Source: Streptomyces aureocirculatus (GTDB lineage Bacteria; Actinomycetota; Actinomycetes; Streptomycetales; Streptomycetaceae). From it: a stretch of 64,000 nucleotides of DNA. The DNA is taken from assembly GCF_000720475.1 (NCBI RefSeq), contig NZ_JOAP01000001.1, positions 382,988 through 446,987 on the forward strand. The letters are read 5' to 3'. Below, one piece after another: positions 27,160 through 35,716 of the stretch. Under the pieces are notes generated by a model, which ran no database searches, was not told the origin of the DNA, and saw only the letters and a list, made by a program, of their open reading frames with translations. The stretch's first letter is position 1; each line of letters opens with the position of its first letter. The position numbers and the translations under genes are program-made.

Positions 27160-29448
27160 ATGGGCCTGAAGCAGGACATCATCGTGGTCAACGAGTTCAG
27201 TGTGCCGCTGCCCGGCGGCAAGGGATCGCGCGGTGCGACACCGGGTGACTACGTCACCCGGTACATGGCCCGCGAGCAAGCGACCGAGTCGCTGGCTCCG
27301 ATCCAGCGCCTGCGCACCGATGACTTCATCATGCGCTACATGGCGCGGGAGTCTGCCGTTGAGCGCGCCGGTATCTCGCGGAGTGCGGCGAAGCATGAGA
27401 TGCGCCAGGCCCAGGGCGACGGCGGCGTGGCCTTCGGCTATGACTCGGTCTCACTCTCCGACGAGCAGCTGCGCGCGGCCGGCAACGACATCCAGCAGCA
27501 CTTCGAGAACGGCAAGACCGTACTCAAGACGGTGGTGTCCTTCGACGAGGAGTACCTGCGGAAGCACAAGATCGTCGACAAGGACTTCCACTGCGAAGCC
27601 CGCGGCGACTACCGCGGTCACATCGACCAGATGAGGCTGCGCATGGCGATCATGCACGGTCTGGAGCGGATGAATTCGGGCACCAGCGGCTTCGACGACC
27701 TGCGCTACGTCGGGGTCATCCAGGTCGATACCGAGCACGTGCACTGCCACCTGGCCATGGTCGACGGCGGCCGGGGGCAGGTGACGAAGAACGGTACGCA
27801 GCGCGGCAAGCTCCTGGACCGGCACAAGTCCAGGCTCCGCCGCGGTATTGACACCTGGCTCGACGAGAAGCAGGCGGTGACTCATCTCTCCAGCGCCGTC
27901 GGCTACGAGCGGCGCAACGTCACCACCTTCATCAAGCGGTGGGCGCACGAGCGGATCCGCGCCGAGTCCCTGCCGCAGTTCCTGCTCGCCTGCCTGCCGG
28001 CAGACCGAACGTTGTGGCGCGCCGGCTCGAACGACGCCCGCATGCGCAAGGCGAACCAACTGGTGACCGAGCTCGTGAAGGAGCAACTCGACCGTGCCGG
28101 ATCCCCGATGCCGGAGGCCATGGAACGCATCGTCGACTACGCCAACGAGCGCCGCGCGAAGGAGTCTCTGAGCACGGAGGAATGGCAGAAGCTGGTCGAG
28201 CAGGGACGTACGCAGATCATGGAGCGCACCGTCAACGGCGTCTACCAGATGCTGCGGGCCATGCCGGAGTCGGAGCTGCGGGTGCGCACGCCGATGCTCG
28301 AAGTCATGGGGATGGACTACCAGCAGATGGCGGTGCTCGCCGCGGACCGGCAGGGCGAAGACGAGAATACTGAGGCCGACTTGGTCTCCTTCGGCTTCCG
28401 ACTGCGCAGCTACGCCTCACGCCTGCAGCATCACCGGGAGAAGGCCGGGGTCTACCGCGACCTCGCGCACCAGTGGGAACAGGCCGAGAAGGCCGACGTC
28501 GCCGCCGAGGACTCGCGCCCGCTCTACGACTTCTACCGTTTCGAGGAGAACTACCACCGGCGGCTGATGAGCAAGTACCGGCACTTCCTGCCCTTCCCCG
28601 GGGACGCCGGCCAGTGGTACGGGCAGCAGCAGGACGTGGCGACCTACGGTCAGCGGCTGCTCTCGCTCATGGCGCTGCGCGCGGATGCCTCCCTGCAGCG
28701 GATGAAGGACCCGGAGGAGGCCGAGAACCTGGGCCGGACAATCTACGATCAGCCCGGCGGCAGGCTCCTGGCCGAGGGCAAGCGCGGCCGAGCAATGCTG
28801 GACGCGCGCATCCGGACGATGAAGCAGTCCTATGACCAGAAGCTGGACAACCTGCGGGCCGATCTCGCTTCCTCCGGCCTGGTGCTGCGCGTGGGGTCGA
28901 GCGCCGAGGATCAGGCGAGTACGGAGACCGACGGAGTCAGCACGGACCTCAAGATCGTCGCTGGTGCCGCGTATGACTTCGACGAGGTCAAGGCCCTGGA
29001 CCTGCACCACCTGGGATACGACTTCGTCACCGACGTCGAGATCGGGCTGCACGCGCGCCAGTCCTTCGTCGAGACGACCAGGGACCGCCGGCGGCTGCTG
29101 CTGGCGTCGATGGAGTACCTGGACCAGTCCGGCCAGGCCGAGGCAATTCCCGATCTGCCGGTGGACGATGTCGCGGCGATGACACGGGTCTCCCGGGAGC
29201 TGGCACCTCAGCAGACAGACGAGGACTCCGGCACCCTCGTGTTGCGCTCGCGGATCGCGGAGCTGCGCGCCGGGAGCGAGCAGGCCGAGCGGATGCGGCG
29301 GTCCAAGGCTTCGTCACTGGACGCCGACCTCGTCGTGCGGGTCCAGGCTCAGGTCGATCAGGCTGTGACCACAGCGGACGCCGGAATGGCATCCGATCCG
29401 CAACCATCTCCCATCTCGACCGACTTTGAACGTGAGCAGAAAGACTAG
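27160..29448 (+). CDS. MobP2-like relaxase
   Basis: A 762-residue protein. The HUH-type metal motif is H193, H195 and H197 in VDTEHVHCHLAMVDGG. The preceding region follows the order I know from the MobP2 relaxase family: an N-terminal FSV...YVTRYMAREQA segment, then LSDEQLRAA and VVSFDEEYLRKH. A Tyr nucleophile candidate lies in the YVTRYMARE or FIMRYMARE segments. The long C-terminal half is helical and probably supports DNA binding or recruitment. It would nick the transfer origin and pilot the single strand. ATG 27160 follows AGGAAGGAG. Confidence 0.82.
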   Translation: MGLKQDIIVVNEFSVPLPGGKGSRGATPGDYVTRYMAREQATESLAPIQRLRTDDFIMRYMARESAVERAGISRSAAKHEMRQAQGDGGVAFGYDSVSLSDEQLRAAGNDIQQHFENGKTVLKTVVSFDEEYLRKHKIVDKDFHCEARGDYRGHIDQMRLRMAIMHGLERMNSGTSGFDDLRYVGVIQVDTEHVHCHLAMVDGGRGQVTKNGTQRGKLLDRHKSRLRRGIDTWLDEKQAVTHLSSAVGYERRNVTTFIKRWAHERIRAESLPQFLLACLPADRTLWRAGSNDARMRKANQLVTELVKEQLDRAGSPMPEAMERIVDYANERRAKESLSTEEWQKLVEQGRTQIMERTVNGVYQMLRAMPESELRVRTPMLEVMGMDYQQMAVLAADRQGEDENTEADLVSFGFRLRSYASRLQHHREKAGVYRDLAHQWEQAEKADVAAEDSRPLYDFYRFEENYHRRLMSKYRHFLPFPGDAGQWYGQQQDVATYGQRLLSLMALRADASLQRMKDPEEAENLGRTIYDQPGGRLLAEGKRGRAMLDARIRTMKQSYDQKLDNLRADLASSGLVLRVGSSAEDQASTETDGVSTDLKIVAGAAYDFDEVKALDLHHLGYDFVTDVEIGLHARQSFVETTRDRRRLLLASMEYLDQSGQAEAIPDLPVDDVAAMTRVSRELAPQQTDEDSGTLVLRSRIAELRAGSEQAERMRRSKASSLDADLVVRVQAQVDQAVTTADAGMASDPQPSPISTDFEREQKD

Positions 29449-29586
29449 TCGATGGTCTTGTCGAATGCCCTATGAGAGTATTAGCGTAAAGAGCGTTCGG
29501 CGGGAACTCAATGCTTTGTCCGGACAACGTGACTGATCGCAGCCGACTTGTCAGAGGGTAGTTGGAACAAGCGGGAGGAAGAGATC

Positions 29587-30129
29587 ATGGCAATTCTCAA
29601 GGGCAAGGGCGCGATGACCGGAGTCAACCTCATCGCGAAGGTCTACAAGAACGGCGTCACCAAGGACGGCAAGTCCCAGTACGCCGACGTCCAGCTCGAC
29701 GCTCGAGATCCGCGCGGTCCGGAGCAGACGAACCTGCATCTGAAGTCCGATCGGGTTCAGGGTAAGGACGGCAAGGTCCGCTACAACAACGGCGCTCCGT
29801 ACTCCACCGGCCAGATGGAGGAGATCGTCAAGGCCGCGGGTCCGAACACCGAGCCGATCCTGAACAAGGACGGCACCGAGGTCGGAACCGTCTACGGCTT
29901 CAAGGGCAACGTGATGCCCGCGACGCGCGGCACTGGCCTGGTGGTTAACACCAAATCCGTCGAGGCCTCCGAGTTCAAGGTCGACGACAAGACGCTGGAC
30001 AACCAGTTCGCGTCCATGCGCGCCGCCCGCGAGGCACGGGCGGCAGCCAAGGAGTCGCAGGCCCCGGCCCCGGCCCCCGAGACCAAGCAGGAGCAGGCAG
30101 CCGAGGTCGAGGAGCCGGCAGTCGGCTGA
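29587..30129 (+). CDS. Small soluble protein following the relaxase, possible ssDNA-binding function
   Basis: A 180-residue protein with a beta-rich N-terminal ~130 residues and an acidic, Ala/Pro/Glu-rich C-terminal tail. That layout resembles single-stranded DNA-binding proteins, but no SSB motif is clear. ATG 29587 has a strong GGGAGGAAGAG ribosome-binding site, and an AT-rich 138-bp gap precedes it. The in-frame ATG at 29548 would lack such a site. Confidence 0.6.
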   Translation: MAILKGKGAMTGVNLIAKVYKNGVTKDGKSQYADVQLDARDPRGPEQTNLHLKSDRVQGKDGKVRYNNGAPYSTGQMEEIVKAAGPNTEPILNKDGTEVGTVYGFKGNVMPATRGTGLVVNTKSVEASEFKVDDKTLDNQFASMRAAREARAAAKESQAPAPAPETKQEQAAEVEEPAVG

Positions 30130-30370
30130 GACCGAGACCGAGTCAAGCCTTATTCGAAAGGCCCCTGGGTGTCACGTGGGCCCCTGGATGTCACTGGCGA
30201 ACTCGCCGTCGTTGCAAGCGGAATGCCTCGACGTACTCGCGGCGCCGCTCCTGTCAGGGCGAGCAGCCCTCTCCGCAGGGCTAACCCACAGACACACCGG
30301 CGCATCTCGTGTGCCGGTGGGGAGCCCGAGCAACCAGCCCGGTCATCCCTAACCCCGACTGAGCAACGAC

Positions 30371-30607
30371 ATGAACCACAGCGTGATCGGTCCCAACCTG
30401 GAATGGCCGGCCATCCGCACCGGCCAGGGTGTGGCCTACAAGAAGAAGGGGCAGCTCGACTCGGCCGGCGAGTTCTACGTGCTCTGCTCCGCCAAGAACC
30501 GCTACGGCAACCGCTGGCACTACGGCGAATCCTCGCTGGCACCACGGCGAATCCTTCTCCAGCAGCTCGTACGGCATGAAGGGCTGGGTCGCCGCCATCT
30601 GGTTCTA
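30371..30607 (+). pseudogene. Broken SH3-like domain gene with 22-bp duplication
   Basis: The frame starting at ATG 30371 encodes an SH3-like segment (RTGQGVAYKKKGQLDSAG, then NRYGNRWHYGES). A tandem duplication (TGGCAC...GGCGAATCC at 30515 and 30537, period 22 bp) then shifts the frame. Skipping one copy restores the expected ending GMKGWVAAIWF followed by TAG at 30605. Intact relatives are secreted proteins with a signal peptide, which is absent here. Likely the remnant of a captured chromosomal gene. Confidence 0.6.
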
Positions 30608-30634
30608 GCACCACCGTGCGCCGCCGACGCGACG

Positions 30635-30673
30635 CGCCCCCAGACCGCTCCCTCTCGGAGCGGTCTGGGGGCG
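30635..30673 (+). terminator. Perfect GC-rich hairpin
   Basis: CGCCCCCAGACCGCTCC pairs with GGAGCGGTCTGGGGGCG around a 5-base loop. The 17-bp perfect stem lies just downstream of the broken SH3-like gene and is likely its terminator. Confidence 0.75.
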
Positions 30674-30770
30674 ATGCGCCGTGCCCTAACCACGGCCGGG
30701 CCCACCTTCAACGCCTCGACGACGCCGGTGTCCGACGTCGCGTTCATCGCCTGACCACCGACCTCTCGCC

Positions 30771-31118
30771 GTGTACGCGATGACCATCGCCGTCCTGATG
30801 GCTGGCGAAGGCGCGCTGACCGTCGTCCTGCGCACCCTGCGCGCCCGCCTCATCCCGGCCGCCGTCTTCGGCACCACGACCAGCGCGATGGTCACGCTGA
30901 GCGTGCTGCCGATGCCCGTGGCCGGCGCACTGGCCGCCGCCCTCCCCGCCGACGCCCTGCTCCTCACCTGCGCCGTCCTGCAGGGCGCGGCCATGACCCT
31001 CGCCTCCCGAGGCCTGTGGCACCACCGTACCTCCTACGCGCCCAGCCCCACCGCTGCCGATCCCGCGGCCGCCGGCCCCCCAACCTCTGCCACGGCCGAC
31101 ACGCCGCGCGCCGCCTGA
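30771..31118 (+). pseudogene. C-terminal fragment of an MFS transporter
   Basis: The frame encodes about three hydrophobic helices (ALTVVLRTLRARLIPAAVFG, then further segments) followed by a Pro/Ala-rich tail, matching the last helices of an MFS permease. No other MFS part lies upstream. It directly precedes the ATP-grasp gene; ATP-grasp ligases and MFS exporters often occur together in peptide or amino-acid ligase clusters, so this is probably a deletion remnant of such a pair. Confidence 0.55.
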
Positions 31119-31156
31119 TCCCGGTCCAGCCCGCCCTAGTCTCCTGGGAGTTCACC

Positions 31157-32395
31157 GTGTCCCACCCCATGCTGCTCGTGATCGGCTCCGGCCCGCGCCC
31201 CATGCGGAGCTACCTGCTGGAGCAGACCGCGGCCCACTACCCGCAGCTGCTGATCAACGACACACCGCTGACCTGGCAGAAGCCCTACGTCATCGACCAC
31301 GAGGTGGCCGATCTGAGCGACCCGATCGCGGTCAATGCCGCCGCCGCGTCGCTCGCCGTCCGCAGGCCCATCGCTGGCGTCGTGACCTGGGACGAGTACT
31401 ACCTGATGACCGTCGCCCGCCTCGCCCAGAGCCTCGGCGGCCGACCCGGCAACACCCTCGCGGCCGTCGCCGCTGCCCGCGACAAGGCCACCTCCCGCCA
31501 GCGCTTCGCCGCAGCCGGCGTTCCCTCCGCCGCCTCCACCTGGGTGCACACCCTGGACGCCGCGGCCTCCGCGGCCGAACGCGTCGACTACCCGGTCGTC
31601 CTCAAACCCGCTGCCCATGCCGGCGGCATTGGTGTCGTCCGCGTCGGCACGATCACCGACCTGCCCACTGCCTGGTCCATCGCCTCCGCCGGCGCCGCCC
31701 ACCAGGGCCCCGAGGGAGACGGCGTGCTCGTGGAGGAGTACCTCGACGGACCCGAGGTCTCCGTGGAGACCGTCACCCACCGCGGTGTCACCAGCGCCGT
31801 GGCCGTCACCCGCACGTCGGTCGGCTTCGACCCCTACTTCATGGAGACCGAGCACAGCGTCACTGCCGACGACCCCCTCCTGTACAAGGTCTCGCCCGTC
31901 GCCGCAGCCGCTCTGGAGGCTGTGGGCATCACCCACGGAGTCAGCCACGTTGAGATCCGCCTCACCAAGGACGGACCGAAGGTCATCGAAGTCAACGCGC
32001 GCCTGGGCGGCGATCTCATCGGCGAACTCGTGCGCCTGGCCACTGGGATCTCCCTGCCCCTGGCCTCCGCCGCTCTCGCCTGCGGCGAGATCCCCGACCT
32101 GCGCCCCACTCGGCAGCGCAGCGCCGTCATTGGCATGATCTACCCGCCGACCGCAGGTCTTGTCACCCACCGCGATCTGCTCCCTGGCAACGACCATCAC
32201 CTGGAGCACTTCCAGTGGCTGTGCGACGTCGGCGACGTCGCCACGCTCACCCCGTCCAGCACCACGCCGAACAACATCCGCTGCGGCTTCGCGGTCGTCA
32301 GTGGCGACAGTGCGCATGACACCCAGCAGCACCTCGACGAGGTCCTCGGCCGTGTCGTCGTGGAGGTCACCTCCGAGGCGCAGCGCGCCGCCTGA
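31157..32395 (+). CDS. ATP-grasp ligase (carboxylate-amine ligase type)
   Basis: A 412-residue protein. An N-terminal Rossmann-like domain (MLLVIGSGPRP) precedes the ATP-grasp core: RDKATSRQRFAAAGVPSA, the ATP-binding Lys in YPVVLKPAAHAGGIGV, VEEYLDGPEVSVE, and the metal-binding VIEVNARLGG. Such enzymes ligate carboxylates and amines through acyl phosphates, as in dipeptide or amino-acid ligases. The start is GTG 31157 with GGGAG 6 bp upstream. The product is unknown. The gene looks intact although its neighbours are decayed. Confidence 0.85.
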   Translation: MSHPMLLVIGSGPRPMRSYLLEQTAAHYPQLLINDTPLTWQKPYVIDHEVADLSDPIAVNAAAASLAVRRPIAGVVTWDEYYLMTVARLAQSLGGRPGNTLAAVAAARDKATSRQRFAAAGVPSAASTWVHTLDAAASAAERVDYPVVLKPAAHAGGIGVVRVGTITDLPTAWSIASAGAAHQGPEGDGVLVEEYLDGPEVSVETVTHRGVTSAVAVTRTSVGFDPYFMETEHSVTADDPLLYKVSPVAAAALEAVGITHGVSHVEIRLTKDGPKVIEVNARLGGDLIGELVRLATGISLPLASAALACGEIPDLRPTRQRSAVIGMIYPPTAGLVTHRDLLPGNDHHLEHFQWLCDVGDVATLTPSSTTPNNIRCGFAVVSGDSAHDTQQHLDEVLGRVVVEVTSEAQRAA

Positions 32396-32532
32396 CCACG
32401 CCGCAAGGCCGGCACGGAGGGGAGCAACGAGGCCCCGCCAGCGAGCGCTTCAACCACCAGTTCGAGCAGCCAGACTCCGGAGGGCACCGAGTCCGAATAC
32501 GACGGGTGAGCGACCGCGACCAGCGCACGGAA

Positions 32533-32566
32533 CGAAAGGCCCTGGAGTGGGATCCGGGGCCTTTCG
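32533..32566 (+). terminator. Intrinsic terminator after ATP-grasp gene
   Basis: CGAAAGGCCC pairs perfectly with GGGCCTTTCG across a 14-base loop. It isolates the cargo patch from the next core gene. Confidence 0.75.
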
Positions 32567-32602
32567 TGCTCTCCATTCAAATCCTTATCGAATGCGACTC
32601 GT

Positions 32603-32610
32603 GATAGAAT
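32603..32610 (+). promoter_or_regulatory. GATAGAAT promoter-like box before the AAA+ gene
   Basis: TAGAAT matches TAGRRT perfectly and lies in an AT-rich gap after the ATP-grasp terminator. CCTTATCGAATG is found just upstream and recurs before the gene at 22216. The box lies 17 bp before the TTG at 32628 and 53 bp before the ATG at 32664. Confidence 0.55.
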
Positions 32611-32627
32611 TTTGACTGATTTTCCAG

Positions 32628-35573
32628 TTGAACCCTCAGTTCAGTCGAGAGGTCTTGCGCGGCATGTTCCACGAGGTACAGCTCAACGAGCGCTACCCAC
32701 TCCTGTCTAAGCTCTCGGAGCCGCTGAAGAAGGCTGAGCGCGACATCGTCGGCCGTGAGCACGAGACGATGCAGCTGTTGGCCTCGATGAGCCGTCCCGA
32801 GCTGTGCAATGCGCTTCTACTGGCCGAGGCCGGAACGGGTAAGACCGCATTGGTCCAGGCCACGATGCTCGTGGATCCGGATCGCCTCTATCTCGAAGTG
32901 GACCCGGCGCGCATGATCTCCGAGGCGGGCAACGCCGAGAACATGGCCGCGATAGTCAAGGGCTTCTTCGACGAGGCCGAGGACTTCGTCAAGGACGAGA
33001 AGCATGAACTGGTGCTCTTCATCGACGAGTTCCACCAGATCATCCAGCTCTCCGACGCCGCCGTCGAGGCGATCAAGCCGGTCCTCGCGGCCTCAGGGAC
33101 CCGAGGCATCAGGATCATCGCGGCGACGACCTACGAGGAGTTCCACAAGCACATCTCACCGAACCAGCCGCTCGTCGAGCGCCTGCAGCGCATCAACCTC
33201 AACCCGCCGGACCAGGCGACGACCATCAAGATCCTGCAGGGCATGGCCGAACGGTACGGCGTGGCCGACGAGTTCTACGACGACCACATCTTCTGGCAGA
33301 TCTACGAGTACACCCAGCGCTACATGCCGGCCAGCGCCCAGCCGCGCAAGTCGATCCTCGTGCTCGACTCCATGGTCGGCTGGCATCGCCTGACGCACCG
33401 GCCGATGGACCGGGACCTGCTCTCGGACGTGCTCATGGAGTCCCTGAACGTGAACGTCGCATTCCGGGTCGACGGCGCAAAGATCAAGAAGCAGCTGGAC
33501 GCCAAGGTGTTCAGCCAGGACTGGGCGACCAGCGCGGTGGCGCGTCGTCTGCAGTTGTCGGTGGCGGACCTCAACGACAAGGGAAAGCCAATGGCGAGCC
33601 TGCTGTTCACGGGCTCCACTGGTGTGGGGAAATTCTGCATCGACTCGACGCAGGTGCCGGTCTACTCGAGCGACGGCGAGACCACCTGGAAGCTGCACGG
33701 CGACCTGCTCCCGGGCGACAGAGTATTCGGTCGCCAAGGTCGCCCGGTCGAGGTGCTCGAACACTTCCCGCAGGGCATGCAGGACGTCTACCGGGTCACG
33801 CTCTGGGACGGCCGGACTCTCGACGTTGGCGGACCGCACTTGTGGACGGTCTACACAGCCAAGCAGCGGTCGAAGAAGCATGCGGGCAAGGACGTCGCGC
33901 CGATGGTCCTGAGCACGCAGGAAATGGTCGAGCGTGGCGTCGTGCGCACCTACCCCGGCGACTCTCGGGAAGATCTGAAGTTCTTCATCCCGGCGAACGG
34001 GCCGGTGCACTGGCCGGAGCAGGACTTCGACGTCGAACCGTACGTCTTGGGCGTCCTCATCGGTAACGGGTGCCTCACTGAGAGGCAGCTGACGCTCTCG
34101 TCTGACGAGGACGACGCCGACCACACCGTGTGGATGGTGGGCGAATGGCTGGGGTCGGCACCGAAGTCGTACGGACGCAACTACAGCTGGGTTTTCCCTG
34201 TCGGTGTTGGCCCGGTGGAGGACCGCCGCGATTCGCTGTACCAGACGAAGGACGTGCTTGCCTCGGTTCCCGATCTGATCGGTGCGCGCTCGGCGGAGCG
34301 CCGTATCCCGGAGAGGTACAAACACGGATCGGTACAGCAGCGGTGGGCTCTGGTGCGAGGCCTTTTCGACACCGACGGATCGATCGGCGCCTCGAACGGC
34401 CGCTTCAACGTCTCGTACTCGACGTTCTCCAAGGGGCTCACGGAGGACCTTAGGGAGGTGCTGTTCTCGCTCGGCGTCTCGAACACGATCAAGTCGTGGA
34501 CACGCACGAAGGAGGGCGGGCGCGAATTGGTCGAGTACGGCGTGCACGTGAAGGTCGGCAACGAGGATAAGGCCCGGTTCTTCTCCCTCCCCCGCAAGCA
34601 CGAGATCGCACGGCGCGCGGCCATTGAGACCTCGGGTCGTAAGCGCGTGAAGAAGTTCGACATGGTCGGCATCGCGTCGATCGAGAAGCTGCCAGAGCAG
34701 CAGAGCTCGTCGTGCATCTACGTCAACGACGAGGAGCACCTCTACCAGGCTGGTCAGTTCGTGGTCACGCACAACACGGAGCTCACGAAGCAGCTGGCAC
34801 GACTGCTGTTCGGTGACGACCAGCGGCACCTGATCCGGTTCGACATGACGGAGTACGCCGAGGACTCGTCATTCGCGGCGTTCCGTTCTGAGCTCACCAA
34901 GCGCGTGTGGGCCCTCTCCCACGCTGTGCTGCTTTTCGACGAGGTCGAGAAGGCCTCGGCGATGGTGACACGCGTACTGCTGCAGGTGCTCGACGACGGC
35001 CGACTCAACGACGCCAACAACCGCGAGGTGAGCTTCCTCAACACGTACATCGTGCTGACGACGAACGCGGGCTCGGAGATCTACAAGGACATCTCGCAGT
35101 ACGCGGCGGACGACACCGGGTCGGGCAAGCATCTGCTGGAGTACGAGAAGCTCATCCGTCGCTCTATCTCTTCGACGACGGGCGACAACCGGTTTCCGCC
35201 CGAGCTGCTGGGCCGTATCGACGCGATCGTGCCTTTCCAGCCGTTGTCGCTGCCGACGCAGCAAAAGATCGTGCGGAAGAAGCTGCGCCAGATGGTGCAG
35301 GAGGTGTTCGTCAAGCACAACATGCGGGTCGATGTCGATGCGAGGGTCCTGCAGTACCTCATCGAGGACAAGGGCGACACCGACTCTGATGCCGGCGGTG
35401 CGCGTGCGGCTGTGGCGAAGCTGACCGACGAGGTCACCACCGCGGTGGCGACCTTCCTCAACGAGCACCCCTCGGAGCAACGGATCCGCATCGACGTCGT
35501 CGGCGACCTGGTCAGCGACGACAAGAACCTGCTGAGTTCCGACGCCTATGTCGAGGTCAGCGCGGTGCGATGA
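32628..35573 (+). CDS. Clp-like double AAA+ ATPase interrupted by an intein
   Basis: A 981-residue precursor, about 600 residues after splicing. D1 has Walker A EAGTGKTAL (K72) and Walker B LVLFIDEFHQ. D2 has Walker A GSTGVGK (K335), the RFDMTEY segment, Walker B VLLFDEVEKA and LLQVLDDGRL, all characteristic of ClpA/ClpB/ClpC D2 modules. The usual Clp N-terminal repeat domain is missing. A 381-residue intein sits directly after K335. The start could be TTG 32628 or ATG 32664. No VirB4 is seen nearby, so this hexameric ATPase might drive assembly or substrate unfolding for the transfer channel; that is inference. Confidence 0.88.
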   Translation: MNPQFSREVLRGMFHEVQLNERYPLLSKLSEPLKKAERDIVGREHETMQLLASMSRPELCNALLLAEAGTGKTALVQATMLVDPDRLYLEVDPARMISEAGNAENMAAIVKGFFDEAEDFVKDEKHELVLFIDEFHQIIQLSDAAVEAIKPVLAASGTRGIRIIAATTYEEFHKHISPNQPLVERLQRINLNPPDQATTIKILQGMAERYGVADEFYDDHIFWQIYEYTQRYMPASAQPRKSILVLDSMVGWHRLTHRPMDRDLLSDVLMESLNVNVAFRVDGAKIKKQLDAKVFSQDWATSAVARRLQLSVADLNDKGKPMASLLFTGSTGVGKFCIDSTQVPVYSSDGETTWKLHGDLLPGDRVFGRQGRPVEVLEHFPQGMQDVYRVTLWDGRTLDVGGPHLWTVYTAKQRSKKHAGKDVAPMVLSTQEMVERGVVRTYPGDSREDLKFFIPANGPVHWPEQDFDVEPYVLGVLIGNGCLTERQLTLSSDEDDADHTVWMVGEWLGSAPKSYGRNYSWVFPVGVGPVEDRRDSLYQTKDVLASVPDLIGARSAERRIPERYKHGSVQQRWALVRGLFDTDGSIGASNGRFNVSYSTFSKGLTEDLREVLFSLGVSNTIKSWTRTKEGGRELVEYGVHVKVGNEDKARFFSLPRKHEIARRAAIETSGRKRVKKFDMVGIASIEKLPEQQSSSCIYVNDEEHLYQAGQFVVTHNTELTKQLARLLFGDDQRHLIRFDMTEYAEDSSFAAFRSELTKRVWALSHAVLLFDEVEKASAMVTRVLLQVLDDGRLNDANNREVSFLNTYIVLTTNAGSEIYKDISQYAADDTGSGKHLLEYEKLIRRSISSTTGDNRFPPELLGRIDAIVPFQPLSLPTQQKIVRKKLRQMVQEVFVKHNMRVDVDARVLQYLIEDKGDTDSDAGGARAAVAKLTDEVTTAVATFLNEHPSEQRIRIDVVGDLVSDDKNLLSSDAYVEVSAVR
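33633..34775 (+). other. Class 3-type intein with LAGLIDADG endonuclease in the AAA+ gene
   Basis: 381 codons between Walker A GSTGVGK and TELTKQLARL. Block B contains GGPHLWTV, block F SSCIYVNDEEHLY and block G VVTHN followed by Thr. This is the Trp-Cys-Thr signature of class 3 inteins, in which the block F Cys replaces the N-terminal nucleophile, in keeping with residue 1 being Phe. The LAGLIDADG motifs are YVLGVLIGNGCL and LVRGLFDTDGSI, so it is a full-length homing intein. The boundary was set by restoring the canonical GxxGxGKTEL motif. Confidence 0.85.
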
Positions 35574-35658
35574 GCCGGTTCGAGGACGGCGGGAACTAGT
35601 CGACTCATGAGTCAATAGTCCATTCATGCCCTACGATTTCCCACTGATATAGGGCGGC

Positions 35659-35666
35659 GATAGGAT
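35659..35666 (+). promoter_or_regulatory. GATAGGAT promoter-like box
   Basis: TAGGAT matches TAGRRT exactly, within a 143-bp AT-rich intergenic segment. It lies 51 bp ahead of the start codon of the tail-anchored protein gene. No clear -35 hexamer. Confidence 0.5.
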
Positions 35667-35716
35667 ATTTATAAACTAGGTGATTTGTGTTTTATTAGCG
35701 AAGGGATCTTGTATCA

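Noticed and set aside
33636..34775. Intein start at the Cys after Phe (class 1 reading)
   Set aside because: It would leave an extra Phe in the Walker A motif after splicing. The class 3 signature (HLW, block F Cys, Thr before HN) makes a Cys at residue 1 unnecessary.
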